DNA from: Limosilactobacillus urinaemulieris
GTDB taxonomy: Bacteria > Bacillota > Bacilli > Lactobacillales > Lactobacillaceae
DNA: 64,000 bases
Assembly (NCBI RefSeq): GCF_014838745.1
Contig: NZ_JABUXR010000009.1
Span: 23,448-87,447, forward strand
Direction: 5' to 3'
This document shows positions 18,930 to 29,810 of the stretch, piece by piece. Every line of letters starts with the position of its first letter. Within the stretch, counting starts at the first letter, position 1. The translations under genes and the position numbers were made by a program. The notes below the pieces were generated by a model that made no database searches, was not told the DNA's origin, and saw only the letters and a list, made by a program, of their open reading frames with translations.

Positions 18930-19655
18930 TTATTGAATTGGTTTCTTATTTGGCAATCCAGGACGTCGTGGAAACTTCTTGGGAGTAGCTGCAACCTTAT
19001 CAATAACAACAATATTCCGTTCTTCATCAGTTTCCGGCAATTCCAATTTAACCGTCTTTCGAATTTGCCCGCCAAGCTTCTTGATTGCTGTTCCGCCTTG
19101 TTGAATTTCTTCTGGAGCGGCACTTGCTTTGTAGGCAATAAATTCACCACCAACTTTTACTGCTGGCAAACATAATTCACTCAGAACCGCTAACCGCGCA
19201 ACCGCCCGTGCCGTGACAATGTCGTATTGTTCACGATGATCGCTTCTTTTATCACTAAAAGTTTCAGCGCGATCGTGAACAAGGGTGACATTAGATAACC
19301 CTAGTTGAGCTACTAATTCTTGTAAAAAGATAATCCGCTTATTTAGTGAATCCACTATCGTAACCTTTAGCTGTGGAAAAGCAATCTTTAATGGAATCGA
19401 TGGGAAGCCAGCACCAGCACCAATGTCACAAAGTGTTAATTCATCAGTCATTAACTTTGACTCTGCAAATGCTCCGCTGATAGAATCAAAAAAGTGCTTA
19501 AGGTAGACTTCCTTCTTCTCAGTAATTCGTGTTAAGTTAACATGCTCGTTAGTTGCGACTAGTAAGTCGTAATACTCAGCAAACTGCTTCATTTGCGCGC
19601 TACTAAGGTTAATTCCCCGTTCCGCAAGCGCCTGCTGAAATTGTTCTGGATTCAT
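18930..19655 (-). CDS. rsmG: 16S rRNA (guanine-527-N7) methyltransferase
   Basis: SAM-dependent methylation of G527 in 16S rRNA. The 241-residue chain carries the SAM motif [20 protein letters not shown] (about 76-95) and [13 protein letters not shown] (about 102-114), both typical of RsmG/GidB. The ATG at 19655 follows AAAGGAG; an in-frame GTG at 19691 lies inside a palindrome and is unlikely. It heads the noc-parA-parB cluster. Confidence 0.95.
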   Translation of the reverse strand: MNPEQFQQALAERGINLSSAQMKQFAEYYDLLVATNEHVNLTRITEKKEVYLKHFFDSISGAFAESKLMTDELTLCDIGAGAGFPSIPLKIAFPQLKVTIVDSLNKRIIFLQELVAQLGLSNVTLVHDRAETFSDKRSDHREQYDIVTARAVARLAVLSELCLPAVKVGGEFIAYKASAAPEEIQQGGTAIKKLGGQIRKTVKLELPETDEERNIVVIDKVAATPKKFPRRPGLPNKKPIQ

Positions 19656-19670
19656 TTTAACTTCTCCTTT

Positions 19671-19692
19671 CGTGAAACAATATTGTTTCACG
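19671..19692. promoter_or_regulatory. 22-bp perfect palindrome before rsmG, made of inverted parS half sites
   Basis: Arms CGTGAAACAAT and ATTGTTTCACG. GTGAAACA and TGTTTCAC are the two halves of parS, here in swapped order with a 4-base AT spacer. It ends 16 bases before the rsmG start codon, so it would lie in the promoter or 5' leader. A role as ParB/Noc-linked operator is a hypothesis. Confidence 0.45.
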
Positions 19693-19738
19693 TCTTTTAC
19701 TACTGTAACTTAATTACTAGGTTTTTTCAAGGGGAAAA

Positions 19739-19876
19739 TAGAGTGCGAGCCGTGACGAACTAGCAACTGAGCACTAGGAAATCCCGGACGATGATTGTTT
19801 TACAATCAAGGACGGGATAGCTAAGCGGAAGTTGCGGTCACGGCGAACACGTTTAGACTCAGCCACAGCAGTTCCT
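19739..19876 (+). repeat. Modular hairpin repeat locus R4 (A-type), not following a gene
   Basis: Complete A-type module on the plus strand: head TAGAGTGCGAGCCGTGACG, inner hairpin TCCCGGACGATGATTGT/ACAATCAAGGACGGGA, closing arm GTTGCGGTCACGGC, tail GAACACGTTTAGACTCAG. It lies between the divergent rsmG and aldo/keto reductase genes. No plus-strand gene ends at its head, unlike the other copies. Confidence 0.75.
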
Positions 19877-20083
19877 CGTTCACCACATCCATCAACTCTA
19901 CCCAAAGAAAAAAGGCCAACATTTTACTGCCAGCCTTTCGCCCCTGCCAAGGATCACCATTCTATAATTTTTCTTAAACTGACGCAATTGCCCCGCTCTC
20001 TAGTCGCCTTTCTACATAATTCACGATATAATAATTATAGTTGTATGTATTCGCTTCCAAGTAAATTGAAAGGGGCTTATATA

Positions 20084-21067
20084 ATGGTAGAATCTGTTAA
20101 AATTGGTCATTCTGATGTTGTCGCAAACCCGCTTGGTCTGGGCACTAACGCGGTTGGTGGGTATAACCTTTTCCCCGATCTCAAAGATGAAGATGGGATC
20201 AAATTGGTTAAGGCTGCTCTTGATAACGGGATCAACCTCTTAGATACGGCCTATGTTTATGGTCTTGGTCACTCAGAAGAATTAGTTGGTCAAGCAATTA
20301 AGGGCTACGATCGTCATAAAATTGTCATTGCCACTAAGGGCGCCCATGATTTTTCTACTGGGGAAGAAGTGATCAATAACGATCCAAAATTTTTAACCGA
20401 CCAAGTAAACAAGAGTCTTAAAAGATTAGGAACGGATTACATTGATATTTACTACATTCACTTCCCTGATCATGACACGCCAAAAGCTGAAGCCGTGGGT
20501 GCCCTGCAAAAGCTGCGAGAAGAAGGAAAAATTCGGGCGATTGGTATTTCTAACTTTAGCCTAGACCAGATCAAGGAAGCTAATGCGGATGGTTACGTTG
20601 ATGTCGTTGAAGACGAATTTAGCCTCCTTCACCAGGATCATCTGACAGAGGGAATGCTCGATTACCTGCATGATAATCAAATCAGCTTTGTTCCGTACTT
20701 CCCATTAGCTTCAGGATTATTAACGGGTAAATATGTTAAGGATGTTAGTTTCCCTGAAGATGATATTCGGAGTCAAATCGCTGACTTTAAAGAACCACGA
20801 TACAGCAGCATTCTTGATGCCGTTGATAAAGTTCGTGACATTGCGGATGCTCATCACGCTACCGTTGCTCAGACCATTTTAGCTTGGTACTTAAAGAATC
20901 CGCTCATCTCTGTTGTGATTCCTGGCGCCAAGAAGGCCAAGCAAGTTATCGCTAACGCTAAGGCAATGGACATTACCTTAACGGATGATGAGTACCAGAC
21001 CATTGAATTAGCTTTCAACCACTTTAAAAATACCAAGAGCGGTAAATCACTAAAAGATCCAGACTAA
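20084..21067 (+). CDS. Aldo/keto reductase
   Basis: NADPH-dependent oxidoreductase of the AKR superfamily, 327 residues. The catalytic tetrad can be placed: Asp and Tyr in LLDTAYVYGLGHSE (about 47-60), Lys in VIATKGAHD and His in DIYYIHFPDHD (about 120-130). GISNFSLDQ and the C-terminal NADP site PGAKKAKQV are present. I chose the ATG at 20084 (AAAGGGG site); the open frame upstream runs through repeat R4 and is not coding. The substrate is unknown. Confidence 0.9.
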   Translation: MVESVKIGHSDVVANPLGLGTNAVGGYNLFPDLKDEDGIKLVKAALDNGINLLDTAYVYGLGHSEELVGQAIKGYDRHKIVIATKGAHDFSTGEEVINNDPKFLTDQVNKSLKRLGTDYIDIYYIHFPDHDTPKAEAVGALQKLREEGKIRAIGISNFSLDQIKEANADGYVDVVEDEFSLLHQDHLTEGMLDYLHDNQISFVPYFPLASGLLTGKYVKDVSFPEDDIRSQIADFKEPRYSSILDAVDKVRDIADAHHATVAQTILAWYLKNPLISVVIPGAKKAKQVIANAKAMDITLTDDEYQTIELAFNHFKNTKSGKSLKDPD

Positions 21068-21084
21068 TAAATAATTGGTAATAG

Positions 21085-21126
21085 TTAGAGGTCGAGAAAA
21101 GACAAAACGTTTTTCTCGACCTCTAT
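21085..21126. terminator. Terminator between the aldo/keto reductase and orphan genes
   Basis: 14-bp arms AGAGGTCGAGAAAA (21087-21100) and TTTTCTCGACCTCT (21111-21124), serving convergent genes. Confidence 0.75.
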
Positions 21127-21142
21127 TCTGTTTACTGACTTA

Positions 21143-22174
21143 TTATTCTTCTTTTTGGCCAAATCCTAGCATCGCTAAAAAGCTCTTGCCAAGGACGCCT
21201 GATTGCTTTTTCGGTTGATGGTTATTGGTTCGACGACTAGCACTCCGCGAATGGCTTGCCATGGTTTGCTTCCGCGATGAAGGATGCATTTCAGCACGTG
21301 ATGGCTGCTGTTCTTTTTTTCTTTGTACCTGGGGACCGTTCCATTCAACCTTAGGCTGTTTTGCGTTATTTTGCTCTTCTTCGGAAGTTGCAAAGATTGG
21401 CTTCACCTTTTCACCATCAATCTTTGGTGGACGTGGTGGTTGTGGCCGAGCAACCTGACTTTCTTGCGATTGTGCTACCGTAGATTCGTTTGTCTCAATA
21501 CTTTCTTGCTCGTTTTGCGTTTCACTTACTGAGCTTCGGTATGCTTCACGGGTTAGCGATTGCTCAACATTCGTTGTTTCAATTTCGCTATTATTAGATG
21601 CCAGTGAAAGTGAGTTAGCATCTAACTCCTGTTGAAGCTTGGACAATTCTTGATTCAATGCCATCAAAGAGTCAAGAGGACTTTCCGTGTTTTCAGAATT
21701 CATTTCTGAACTTTGGACTTCTTCCTCTTCTAAACTTTCTGATGTTTGAGTACTAGCTGACGAAAAATCCTGAGCTAATGTTAAGGACTGCTTCAAATCA
21801 TCACGGGTTAATGTAATTGCTTGTGACCCCAAATCAGTAGCAGATGAATCTGGCACCTTACTTTGAACCGTAATTTGTGGTGCTGATTCAGCATTCGTTA
21901 ATGAATTACTTGCTATTGATACTGAATCATCCCCATTTTCTTGTTCAGTATCAGTATGGATGTCAAATACCGGTTGCTTGCTAACAAGCGCTTGCTTACC
22001 GGATGTTTCTAGATTTTCTTCATCTGTTCCTACTTGATCAGTTTGACCACTTTTGATCGAAAAAACGAGGCGCTTTGCTGAAGAACCCTCCTCAGTATTA
22101 GCTGTTTTTTTGACATTATTAATATCAAACGAAATCTTTGCTTTGGCATTGCTTCCTGAATCGTTATTGCTCAC
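21143..22174 (-). CDS. Orphan Ser/Glu/Gln-rich cytosolic protein
   Basis: Not recognised. 343 residues, mostly low complexity (S, E, Q, N, T), no signal peptide, no membrane helix. Three similar short motifs lie near the N-terminus: KISFDIN, RLVFSIK and QPVFDIH with Phe at 16, 38 and 70. A coiled-coil-prone part covers about 165-195. The end is basic and proline-rich (about 245-325), then GVLGKSFLAMLGFG, a probable amphipathic helix. Start: GTG at 22174, preceded by GGGGAGG at 9 bases; the longer open frame has no such site. It sits just downstream of the large adhesin gene but behind a terminator. Confidence 0.6.
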   Translation of the reverse strand: MSNNDSGSNAKAKISFDINNVKKTANTEEGSSAKRLVFSIKSGQTDQVGTDEENLETSGKQALVSKQPVFDIHTDTEQENGDDSVSIASNSLTNAESAPQITVQSKVPDSSATDLGSQAITLTRDDLKQSLTLAQDFSSASTQTSESLEEEEVQSSEMNSENTESPLDSLMALNQELSKLQQELDANSLSLASNNSEIETTNVEQSLTREAYRSSVSETQNEQESIETNESTVAQSQESQVARPQPPRPPKIDGEKVKPIFATSEEEQNNAKQPKVEWNGPQVQRKKEQQPSRAEMHPSSRKQTMASHSRSASRRTNNHQPKKQSGVLGKSFLAMLGFGQKEE

Positions 22175-22270
22175 AGTGATTAACCTCCCCATAAACTTCC
22201 AATATATTTTATCACTCTTTACAGGCTTAAAAGGAATCTCCAGAAAATTCTTAAACATCCTTTATGATTC

Positions 22271-22316
22271 AAAAAGCTCCATTCAGAAATTCATCAAACT
22301 TCTAAATAGAGCTTCT
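22271..22316 (-). terminator. Terminator of the Mub-type adhesin gene
   Basis: Arms GAAGAAGCTC..TTTAGAAG and TTCTGAAT..GAGCTT on the minus strand, with mismatches, followed by TTTTTG. Confidence 0.6.
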
Positions 22317-22339
22317 TCAGTTAAATCTTTAATTTAAGG

Positions 22340-25300
22340 TTAGAACTTTTTCTCATTATCATGACGCTTCATCAAAGCGCCTAAACTAAGCGCACTTAAT
22401 AGACTAGCAAATCCTAATCCAATTAAGCCAGTCTTTTGTTCATTACCCGTTTGCGGTAATGCCTTAGTTGTCGACTTCGATAAAACTGGACTAACCGTTG
22501 CAGCCGGTTGACTAACTTGTTCCTTAGTTACCTGAACTGAATTAGTCGGTTGAACTGCTTGGCTTGACGTTGCTGGTTCATTTGGTAATTCTGGTTGAAC
22601 AGGTTCGGTTGGTGTTACTGGTTCAACTGGAATTACTGGCTTTTCAGGAGCTGTCGGTTGGGCTGGTACTGTCGGTTGCTCAGGCTGCGTTGGCTGTGTA
22701 GGAGTAGTTGGTTGTTGACTCTTAGTATAGATCACCGTAATTACCACATCACCGCTATTAGCAGAAACTGTTTGTTCAGCAACCTGTGATTGATCTGGTG
22801 TTGCTCCAGCGATAACTGGAGATTGAACTGCCTTAAATTCAGCACTAGCCGGTGCCCATGCATTCCAGGTCGTCTCCCCTGTTGTCAGATTCTTCGTTCC
22901 AGTTCGGGTAAAGACTTCACTAGCAACATAATCTTCATGAGCCTTAGTTCCGTCACTGTAAACGTAGTGAATTGTTTCCGTGACGGTCTTACTGTCTAAA
23001 ACCTTTTCTGTCGTTGGTGTTACTGGTTCGTCCTTTGCGTAGGTTACGGTAACTTCAATATTGTTAGAGTCACTCTTAATCCCGTCAAATGCCTTAACTT
23101 GGTTGCCTTTAAGGGCATTCTGAGCATCACTCGTTACTGCTGAAACTACATGGTAACCATTAACTTGTGGGTTAGCGACACTTGCAAAGCTACCTGTGTC
23201 AGTAGTATCACCATTAAGGTGCCAGCCGCTAATGTGATCAAGTTTTGAGTCAACCAAATCACGATAACTACCATCGTTTGCCACAAATGTTAAGCGTGCT
23301 TGATGAGCAGAAAGTGCGGTTGGCGTGCCAACATAGTGGATTGTTTCGGTAATGATCTTGTTAACAACTGGACCATGATCATGCTTGAAATGCAACGTAA
23401 ATACTTGGTTAGTATTGTCGTCATCATCAAAATTGCCAAAGACCGTTGACCAATCAGTATTATCGGAAATCTTTACCTGGTTATTACTAGTTGCCAACAG
23501 AAGCAATAGCAAGGCAGTCTTATTAAGATTTTCAGTTCCGCTGGTCATATTTTCTAGAAGGTAGTGTTTATTCTCTAGTTCCTTAATTGAACTAGCAACA
23601 TCCCCAAACTTAATTGGCGTGCCACTGAGACCGGTAGCTGTAACTGAATTATCAATTGCCATACCTTGTTCATCATCGTCAACGAGATTCAAGATAGCGG
23701 TTTGCTTAGTCGCATTCTTGGTGTAGTAAACGTTGATTGGAGTAAGAGTTACATTCCCCTGATCCTTCAAACTAGTCGTATCAACCTTTGGTGCGGCAAC
23801 AGTAGTCTTGTCTGCCGTATAACCATCAATTGTAGGTGAATCAACATCAGTCAGTCCATCCTTGGTTGCCCAACCATCTTGATTCCATTGTGTTTGGTTG
23901 CTTACAAGATCCTTAGTTCCTGTCCGGGTATAGGCAACCGTCTTGGTATATTGAGGAGCTGCTACCTTATTTGTATCTTTATAAAGATAGTTAATCGTCT
24001 CAGTTACTTGGGCGTTTTCCGTTACTGATTGTGTCTGGTGCTTCAAGTAAATTGTAAATGATTGATTCTTGTTCTTGTCCTGATCAAAGTTACCAAAAGC
24101 AGTAATCCAATCTTGGCTTAGGTTCTTATCAGGATCCGCGTCATTAACAACTTTAGCTACTGTATATCCTTTACTGCTTAAAGCATTAATAATCTGGGTA
24201 ACAGTTTGATTCTTAGCGTTCTTAAAGCTAATTGGTGTATCCGAATTACCTTCAACAGAAATGGATTCTTCTGGATTCTTAATTTCATCCCCAGTAGCAT
24301 TCTCATCGACAAAGTTAAGCGTTGCCTTTTGCTGATCGATACTGTAAGTAACGGTAAAGGTATTTCCTTGATCTGCTCCCTTCTTTAATTCGTTAAGTTT
24401 AACCTTAGGAGCTTCAATTTTTGCATAATCAGGCGTGTACCCAGGAATTTTTGGCGAAGGCACATCAACAAATGCCGTACTATCAGTCATCTGCCAACCG
24501 CCAGGATTATCTTTGGTTGCACCGTTCCACTTAGTCTTATTCGTTACAAGGTCTTTAGTTCCTGAATGACTATATTTAATCACACATTCATATGGTTTAT
24601 GAGCCTGTTGTTTACCATCACTATAAACATAATTGATCGTCTCAGATGCTGTTGCATTTTCTGTTACTGGCTGAGTAGCGTGGGTAAAGTGGATGGTAAA
24701 TGATTGGGTAGTTTGATCATCAGAATCGTAAGTACCGAAGATCGTTGTCCAATCAGTTGAAGATGGATTAGTTACTACACCGCCTTGTGCAAGAACATAA
24801 TGGTCGTTTTCAAGTCCTTCAACAATCTCGGCAACCGACTTTTCCTCTTGATTTTTAAAGCTAATTTCACTCCCAGCATCGCCTTGTGCAGAAATTGAAG
24901 CTGGCATCTTGGTGCTGGAAGGATCATCGTCGTCGACAAAATTAAGCTGAGCTTGTTGAGCGGCATTTGGAACATAAACATAATTGATAACAATATTTTG
25001 TGCTCCAGCAGTTCCTGTTGCGTTAGTTGGTATTTCCTGCAAATGATAATTTTGTGGAATTTCAGCTGTACTTAACGGATCTGTACTATAGTCCCTTCCT
25101 GATTCTACATTAACATTTACTGAACCTTTAATTGGTGTTGGCGTACCATCCGCATTCTTTTTCAGCCAATTAGTAGTTACTTGAACATAACGATCAACAT
25201 GAAGTGGCATTACCCCATTATTATCAAACGTGGATCCTTTATGATCACCCGTAAAGAGATTTTGCAGATCATAATCAACCGATTTCTTGCCATCTTGCAT

Positions 25301-28238
25301 TCCACTAACAGTGAATGGGATATAAGCATTAATAACCGCACCATTCGTCAACTTATTAGACTTAAGCAATACCGCACGAACTTTTGACCAGTCAGTGATC
25401 TGATCAGCAGTTACAAAATTAGTTAGATCAGCTTCGGTTAGACCGTTTTCTTTTGTAACCGGCGTTAATGAATACAGTAATTCTGAACTACCAGTATTAT
25501 CACCAATCATGGTTCCCTCGCCAGTCAGGCTAAGAGTGATTGAATCACCGTTTGCAGCAGCTGGTAAATTAATAACGTTATACGAGTAATTTGAAGTTCC
25601 GCCATCAGTTAACATATTAGTTAACCGAATCTGACCATTAGAATATGTTGCGTCAGGAACCCCATTTTGATTAGCACTGTAAGTAAAGTTAGTTGATCCA
25701 GTTACAAAAGCGTCATGGTAACTAGCTTCATGGTTATTTTTAATCCCACTGTCTGAACCATAACGGGATTGTCCAAGAAAAGTGTAGGTAGCATCAGCAT
25801 AACCTTGATCCCAATGCCAAGCATTACTTTCTGGCATTACCTCATAGGTTTCCCCACCTAATGTAATTGTTCTAAAATCAGCTCCTTGATTATTATCATG
25901 TGGTACTAGTGTTCCCTTTTTTGCTATTTCCATTGTTAATGCAATTCCTTGAGGGTATCCAAAATTATGCCCATATTGATAAGTAGCAGGGCCTTGATCA
26001 ACATTAATGCCTAACGTAATTGGAACATTATCAGCCTTTTGAACATATACCGGGGTTCCATTGCCGTCATCTCCTGGTGTAAATGATAGATCCAAGCGGT
26101 AAACATATTCCCCTGCCGGTCCAATAGCCCCTAAAGCGGTTATCTTTGCCTGAGGAGCAGTTAAGTACTTACCTTTGTACATCACTCCCATATCACTTTC
26201 TGAAGCAACATGGAAGCCAACCGGAATCACTAATAGGTATGAACTAGGCCGAGTAAGATCTTCTTTAGAATGAGAAATCTTATAACCAATTTGTCCTGAT
26301 TTCAATGCAGCCGTACCAGTAGCATTTTTATCATAATTGCCATTAATGAAGCCATAACTTTGGCCAGCAAAGCTCAAATCCAGTTCAATCGGGTCTGGAG
26401 CAACAATCTTAATGTCCTTCATATCCGACTTTACAAATCCCTGGTCAGAAGTAACCTTATAACCATATTCAGCATGGTCGTTAACTTTCTTGGTGGTTGC
26501 TGCCGATAGGATTGCCCCTTTACTGTTTAGGCTAATATTAACCCCTGATCCAGCTTGAATTTGGTCAAAACTAATATCAATTGCTTTAATATTTGAACCA
26601 TCACTAGCGTTCGGATCGTTAATTTTTGCATTATAACTATTATTATCACTACCTGGAACAGCAGCAGTATTGAGATTAATCTTTGAACCATTTACTAATG
26701 TTGCTGTTACTGTAAAGCCTTTATTTTCGCTAGTGGTTGTTAAGTTAATCGGTCCCCTAAAAATAGTCCCTGGTTCAACATCAAGGTGTAGTTTGACATT
26801 AGTTTGTACAATGTTACCGTCATTTTTAAGGTTAAATGACCAACCATCAGGATACTTATACTTATCAGTTTCATCTAATTGGTGTTTTCCGTTAGCCGTC
26901 CCATTATCAGTTGCTACCTTTTCAGGTAAATTCATTGTTGGTGTAATTCTAGACCGTTGTTCATCAGTAACTGGTAAATTAATTGCTTGAGTCGTGCCAT
27001 TAAAGGTATGGACAAGTGCCTCTAACTTCCCATTATTTTCAGTTTGGTATTTAACATCAACCTTAAAATTATTTTGCTCAGCAGATAAGGGTTTCGTATA
27101 TGTTCCCCAGAAAAGGATCAGGTTGCTATTTAAAAAGCCCTTCCCGTTATCAATACCAATTATTACTGGAGTACCTGCACCATTCGGTTGACTAATCGAA
27201 GTAAGTCTTTCATTAGTCAAAGTTTGATCTGTATTTCCATAATCAGTTGGAGAAACGAACCCATAAGCACCATTTGATTCTAATTGAAATCCCTCAGGAA
27301 CCTGAACAGTAACTGTCCCCTTAAAGTTATCCCCATCATTAGCACCGGTATTAGGAAGGTTAACCGCAATTGCATATTTCTGTCCTTGAACTAAATTACC
27401 ATGTTGGTTGGGATCAACTGAAACTTTAGAATCCGTAATCACAGCAGGCTGATCAATCGTATAAACTAATTGAGCAATTTTATTACCATTTTTTTCAACA
27501 TTAACAGCGTACTTATTTCCAGCAGGTAAAAGTGCCCAGTCATTGACTAACGGCTTCAAAATAATATTTAAACTATATGAATTATTAGACTTAGCAGTAA
27601 AACTGTAAGTAAATGATTGTCCAGAGTCAACCTTATTTTCAACGACAGATACTCCTACTGAAGGATCACTATCTGCAGAAGCGTCAAAGATTTCTGGAGT
27701 AGTTACTGTTACATTATCGCCCGCTTTTGCAATAATGCTAAAAGCTAACGTACGTCGGTCTTGTTGTTGACCATGCGTTAGAGTAACCTCGGTCTGTCCA
27801 TTATCAGTTATTTGAGCATCGGCAGTCTGAACTAACTTGGCTTGAACCTGCTTGGCATTAACTTGATTAGTGGCAGATTCTTGTACTGCCTTTACATTTA
27901 CCGCCTGGGTAGCAGAATTATGATCACTAACGGGAGTGGTAGATTGACTAGTTGTTGACCCCCCTCAGTAGAGGTAGCAGTCGTTTGCTTAGTCAGTTGA
28001 ACAGCGTTCCCAGTTGTAGCAGGTTGATTTTCCCCTGTTGAAGTTACCTGTTGTGATACTGGCTGTTCTTCTGTTGAGGAACTTGCCAAAGTATCAGCCT
28101 GTGCCACTTGAGTTCCCATAAAGAAAGTTGTTCCAAGCAGAACAGAAGCCACACCAATCGATAATTTGCGTAAACCAAACCGTTGACATTGATTCATGTT
28201 TTTTCTGTTAATATTTTCACATTATTTTTCGATAACAT
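22340..28238 (-). pseudogene. YSIRK/LPQTG Mub-type mucus adhesin, broken by two single-base frameshifts
   Basis: Cell-wall-anchored adhesin of about 1,960 residues if repaired. The best start is ATG 28238 (MLSKNN..., GAGGGAG site), matching the start of the adhesin at 51.1 kb. Frame 1 shifts at an A6 run (28199-28204) into the frame of the YSIRK-like signal FGLRKLSIGVASVLLG, then at a G6 run (27959-27964) into the frame that stays open to 22340. One extra base at each run restores one reading frame. Contents: signal peptide, Ser/Thr/Gln linker, an unrepeated domain of about 800 residues, three to four MucBP/Mub-B2-like repeats (YVYSDG, DGYTPD-like), a Pro/Thr/Gln spacer, LPQTG, hydrophobic segment and positive tail. 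The apparent start at 27559 is a TTG without ribosome site. Confidence 0.88.
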
Positions 28239-28456
28239 TTCTGATACTCCCTCAAACTATAACTCAATTACTCCATTTTCTTATTATTGTAAATCTCTTA
28301 AAGCCAAAACTAAATTAATTAAATCGGTATTTATTAAACTTTTGTTCACAAATACTGAAACAACAATACTAACTCGCCTTATCAGTTGAAAAACATATGA
28401 AATATTCTTCCCATGTTCTTCTAAAACTGTTATCCGCATCACTTATTTTTATAAAA

Positions 28457-28488
28457 AGGGAGTTTTAGCCACAGCCAAAACTCCCTCT
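28457..28488 (-). terminator. Terminator of the EIIC-like gene
   Basis: Arms AGGGAGTTTTAG/CTAAAACTCCCT-like with a T run on the minus strand. Positions 28239-28456 hold the adhesin promoter region; I could not assign clear -35/-10 boxes there. Confidence 0.7.
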
Positions 28489-28552
28489 AACATTATGAAC
28501 GTTTATCTAGGATCGTAATTTTACACAGTTATGATTTGCTTTTCCTTTATTG

Positions 28553-29665
28553 TTAAACAAGTTTCAAGTGAAGTTGGTTATCACCGATCAAGCCCGACTT
28601 CTTCATGAAGAAGTAAAGTGCCACTGACATTACAGCTGGAGCAACAACCCCGAGTGCCATGTAAGTTGCGAATTGATCCCATCCCCGAGAAAGGTAAGCG
28701 ATCGGGGCAATCAATGAGTTCAATCCCAAACCACCAAGCGTGTAAGTTGAGCGGAAGTTAAAGAGCACGGTTGCTAGTGGTGCACAAACCGCTGCGGAAA
28801 CAACTGATGGTACTAAAAGGTATGGGTTGATCAAGATATTAGGGAACTGAACTTTAGGGGTAACTAATCCTTGAGCAATATTAGCTCCCAGGTTATTTTG
28901 ACGCCAGGACATTGCGGTAAAGGCAACGAACTGAGCAGTTGTTCCGATTAAAGCAGCCGCAGAAGAAACAGGGTCAAGAGTTAGAGCAACGGCTAGGGCA
29001 GCTGAAGAAGCTGGGGTCATTAAGAACAAGGCCCAAACAACAGAGATAACAGCGGAACCAAGTACTGGTGATACTTGCATTGAGTGAGCGATGTAAGCAG
29101 AAACGGCTAACAATGCTGGAGTTACTACCGCCGCAACCATTAAGCCAAAGCTAATTCCAACTGCTAAGGCGCCAAATGGTACTAATACCATATCCAATGG
29201 TGTTTTCCCGGTGAGGTATTTACCAACAAGCACTGCTACTACCGCTGCCAAAACAGCGGAAACAGGTTGACCAGTTGTAAATACTGGTGCGCCAACTGCA
29301 GCAACAGCAGCTTGTCCAGTAGCTGTTGCGCCCTTAACGGCTGTAGTTGTAAAGTGAACAGCATTAGCACCAACAGTAGCTGAAATCATCGAAGCAAAGG
29401 TTACCAACGTGTTAGTGTTCATCTGTGAAGCAACCGCAACTCCGATCGCAGGCGCTAAGAGGACTTGGGCTTCTGCACCAACCAAAGTTAATACATGCAG
29501 ACCAGACAGGTTACCAATCGTCTGTACTAAAAGTCCTCCTCCCAAGATGACTAAAATGGCATTGGCCACCGCCGCAAAAATTCGGTAAGCCGCCTCTTTC
29601 ACTACTGACGAATTGGCATAAGTTGCATTTGCTTGTCGCGCATTAACTTGAGTATTTTCCATCAT
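28553..29665 (-). CDS. PTS EIIC type-2-like membrane protein (PF13303, PfoR-like)
   Basis: A 370-residue integral membrane protein with about nine to ten hydrophobic segments, Ala/Val-rich. The patterns GGGLLVQTIGNLSGLH, LLAPAIGVAVASQ and LTGKTPLDMVLVPFGAL fit the PTS_EIIC_2 family, which includes PfoR-like proteins. No EIIA or EIIB gene lies nearby, so transport through the PTS is not shown. ATG start with GGAGG upstream. A promoter TTGATT-N17-TAGAAT (29698-29726) precedes it. Confidence 0.8.
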   Translation of the reverse strand: MMENTQVNARQANATYANSSVVKEAAYRIFAAVANAILVILGGGLLVQTIGNLSGLHVLTLVGAEAQVLLAPAIGVAVASQMNTNTLVTFASMISATVGANAVHFTTTAVKGATATGQAAVAAVGAPVFTTGQPVSAVLAAVVAVLVGKYLTGKTPLDMVLVPFGALAVGISFGLMVAAVVTPALLAVSAYIAHSMQVSPVLGSAVISVVWALFLMTPASSAALAVALTLDPVSSAAALIGTTAQFVAFTAMSWRQNNLGANIAQGLVTPKVQFPNILINPYLLVPSVVSAAVCAPLATVLFNFRSTYTLGGLGLNSLIAPIAYLSRGWDQFATYMALGVVAPAVMSVALYFFMKKSGLIGDNQLHLKLV

Positions 29666-29697
29666 TAACGCCTCCTTAAATATTTTTGATGTTGTTG

Positions 29698-29726
29698 ATT
29701 CTACATGGAGACGTTAACGAAATCAA
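29698..29726 (-). promoter_or_regulatory. Promoter of the EIIC-like gene
   Basis: On the minus strand TTGATT (29721-29726), 17 bp, TAGAAT (29698-29703), 33 bases before the start codon. Confidence 0.6.
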
Positions 29727-29810
29727 TAGTTTTTCTAATCATTTTCTAATTTATTTTTAATTTTAATATTAGACCCACAATTTTAGTCACTGAAAACGAA
29801 TTCACAATTT

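Noticed and set aside
19832-20083. N-terminal extension of the aldo/keto reductase
   Set aside because: The extra 84 codons fall in repeat R4 and the promoter region; the family starts near the ATG at 20084.
27559-27559. Separate start for the large adhesin ORF at 27559
   Set aside because: The codon is TTG with no ribosome site, and the same frame is open back to the G6 run at 27959, where it joins the signal-peptide ORF after a one-base shift.
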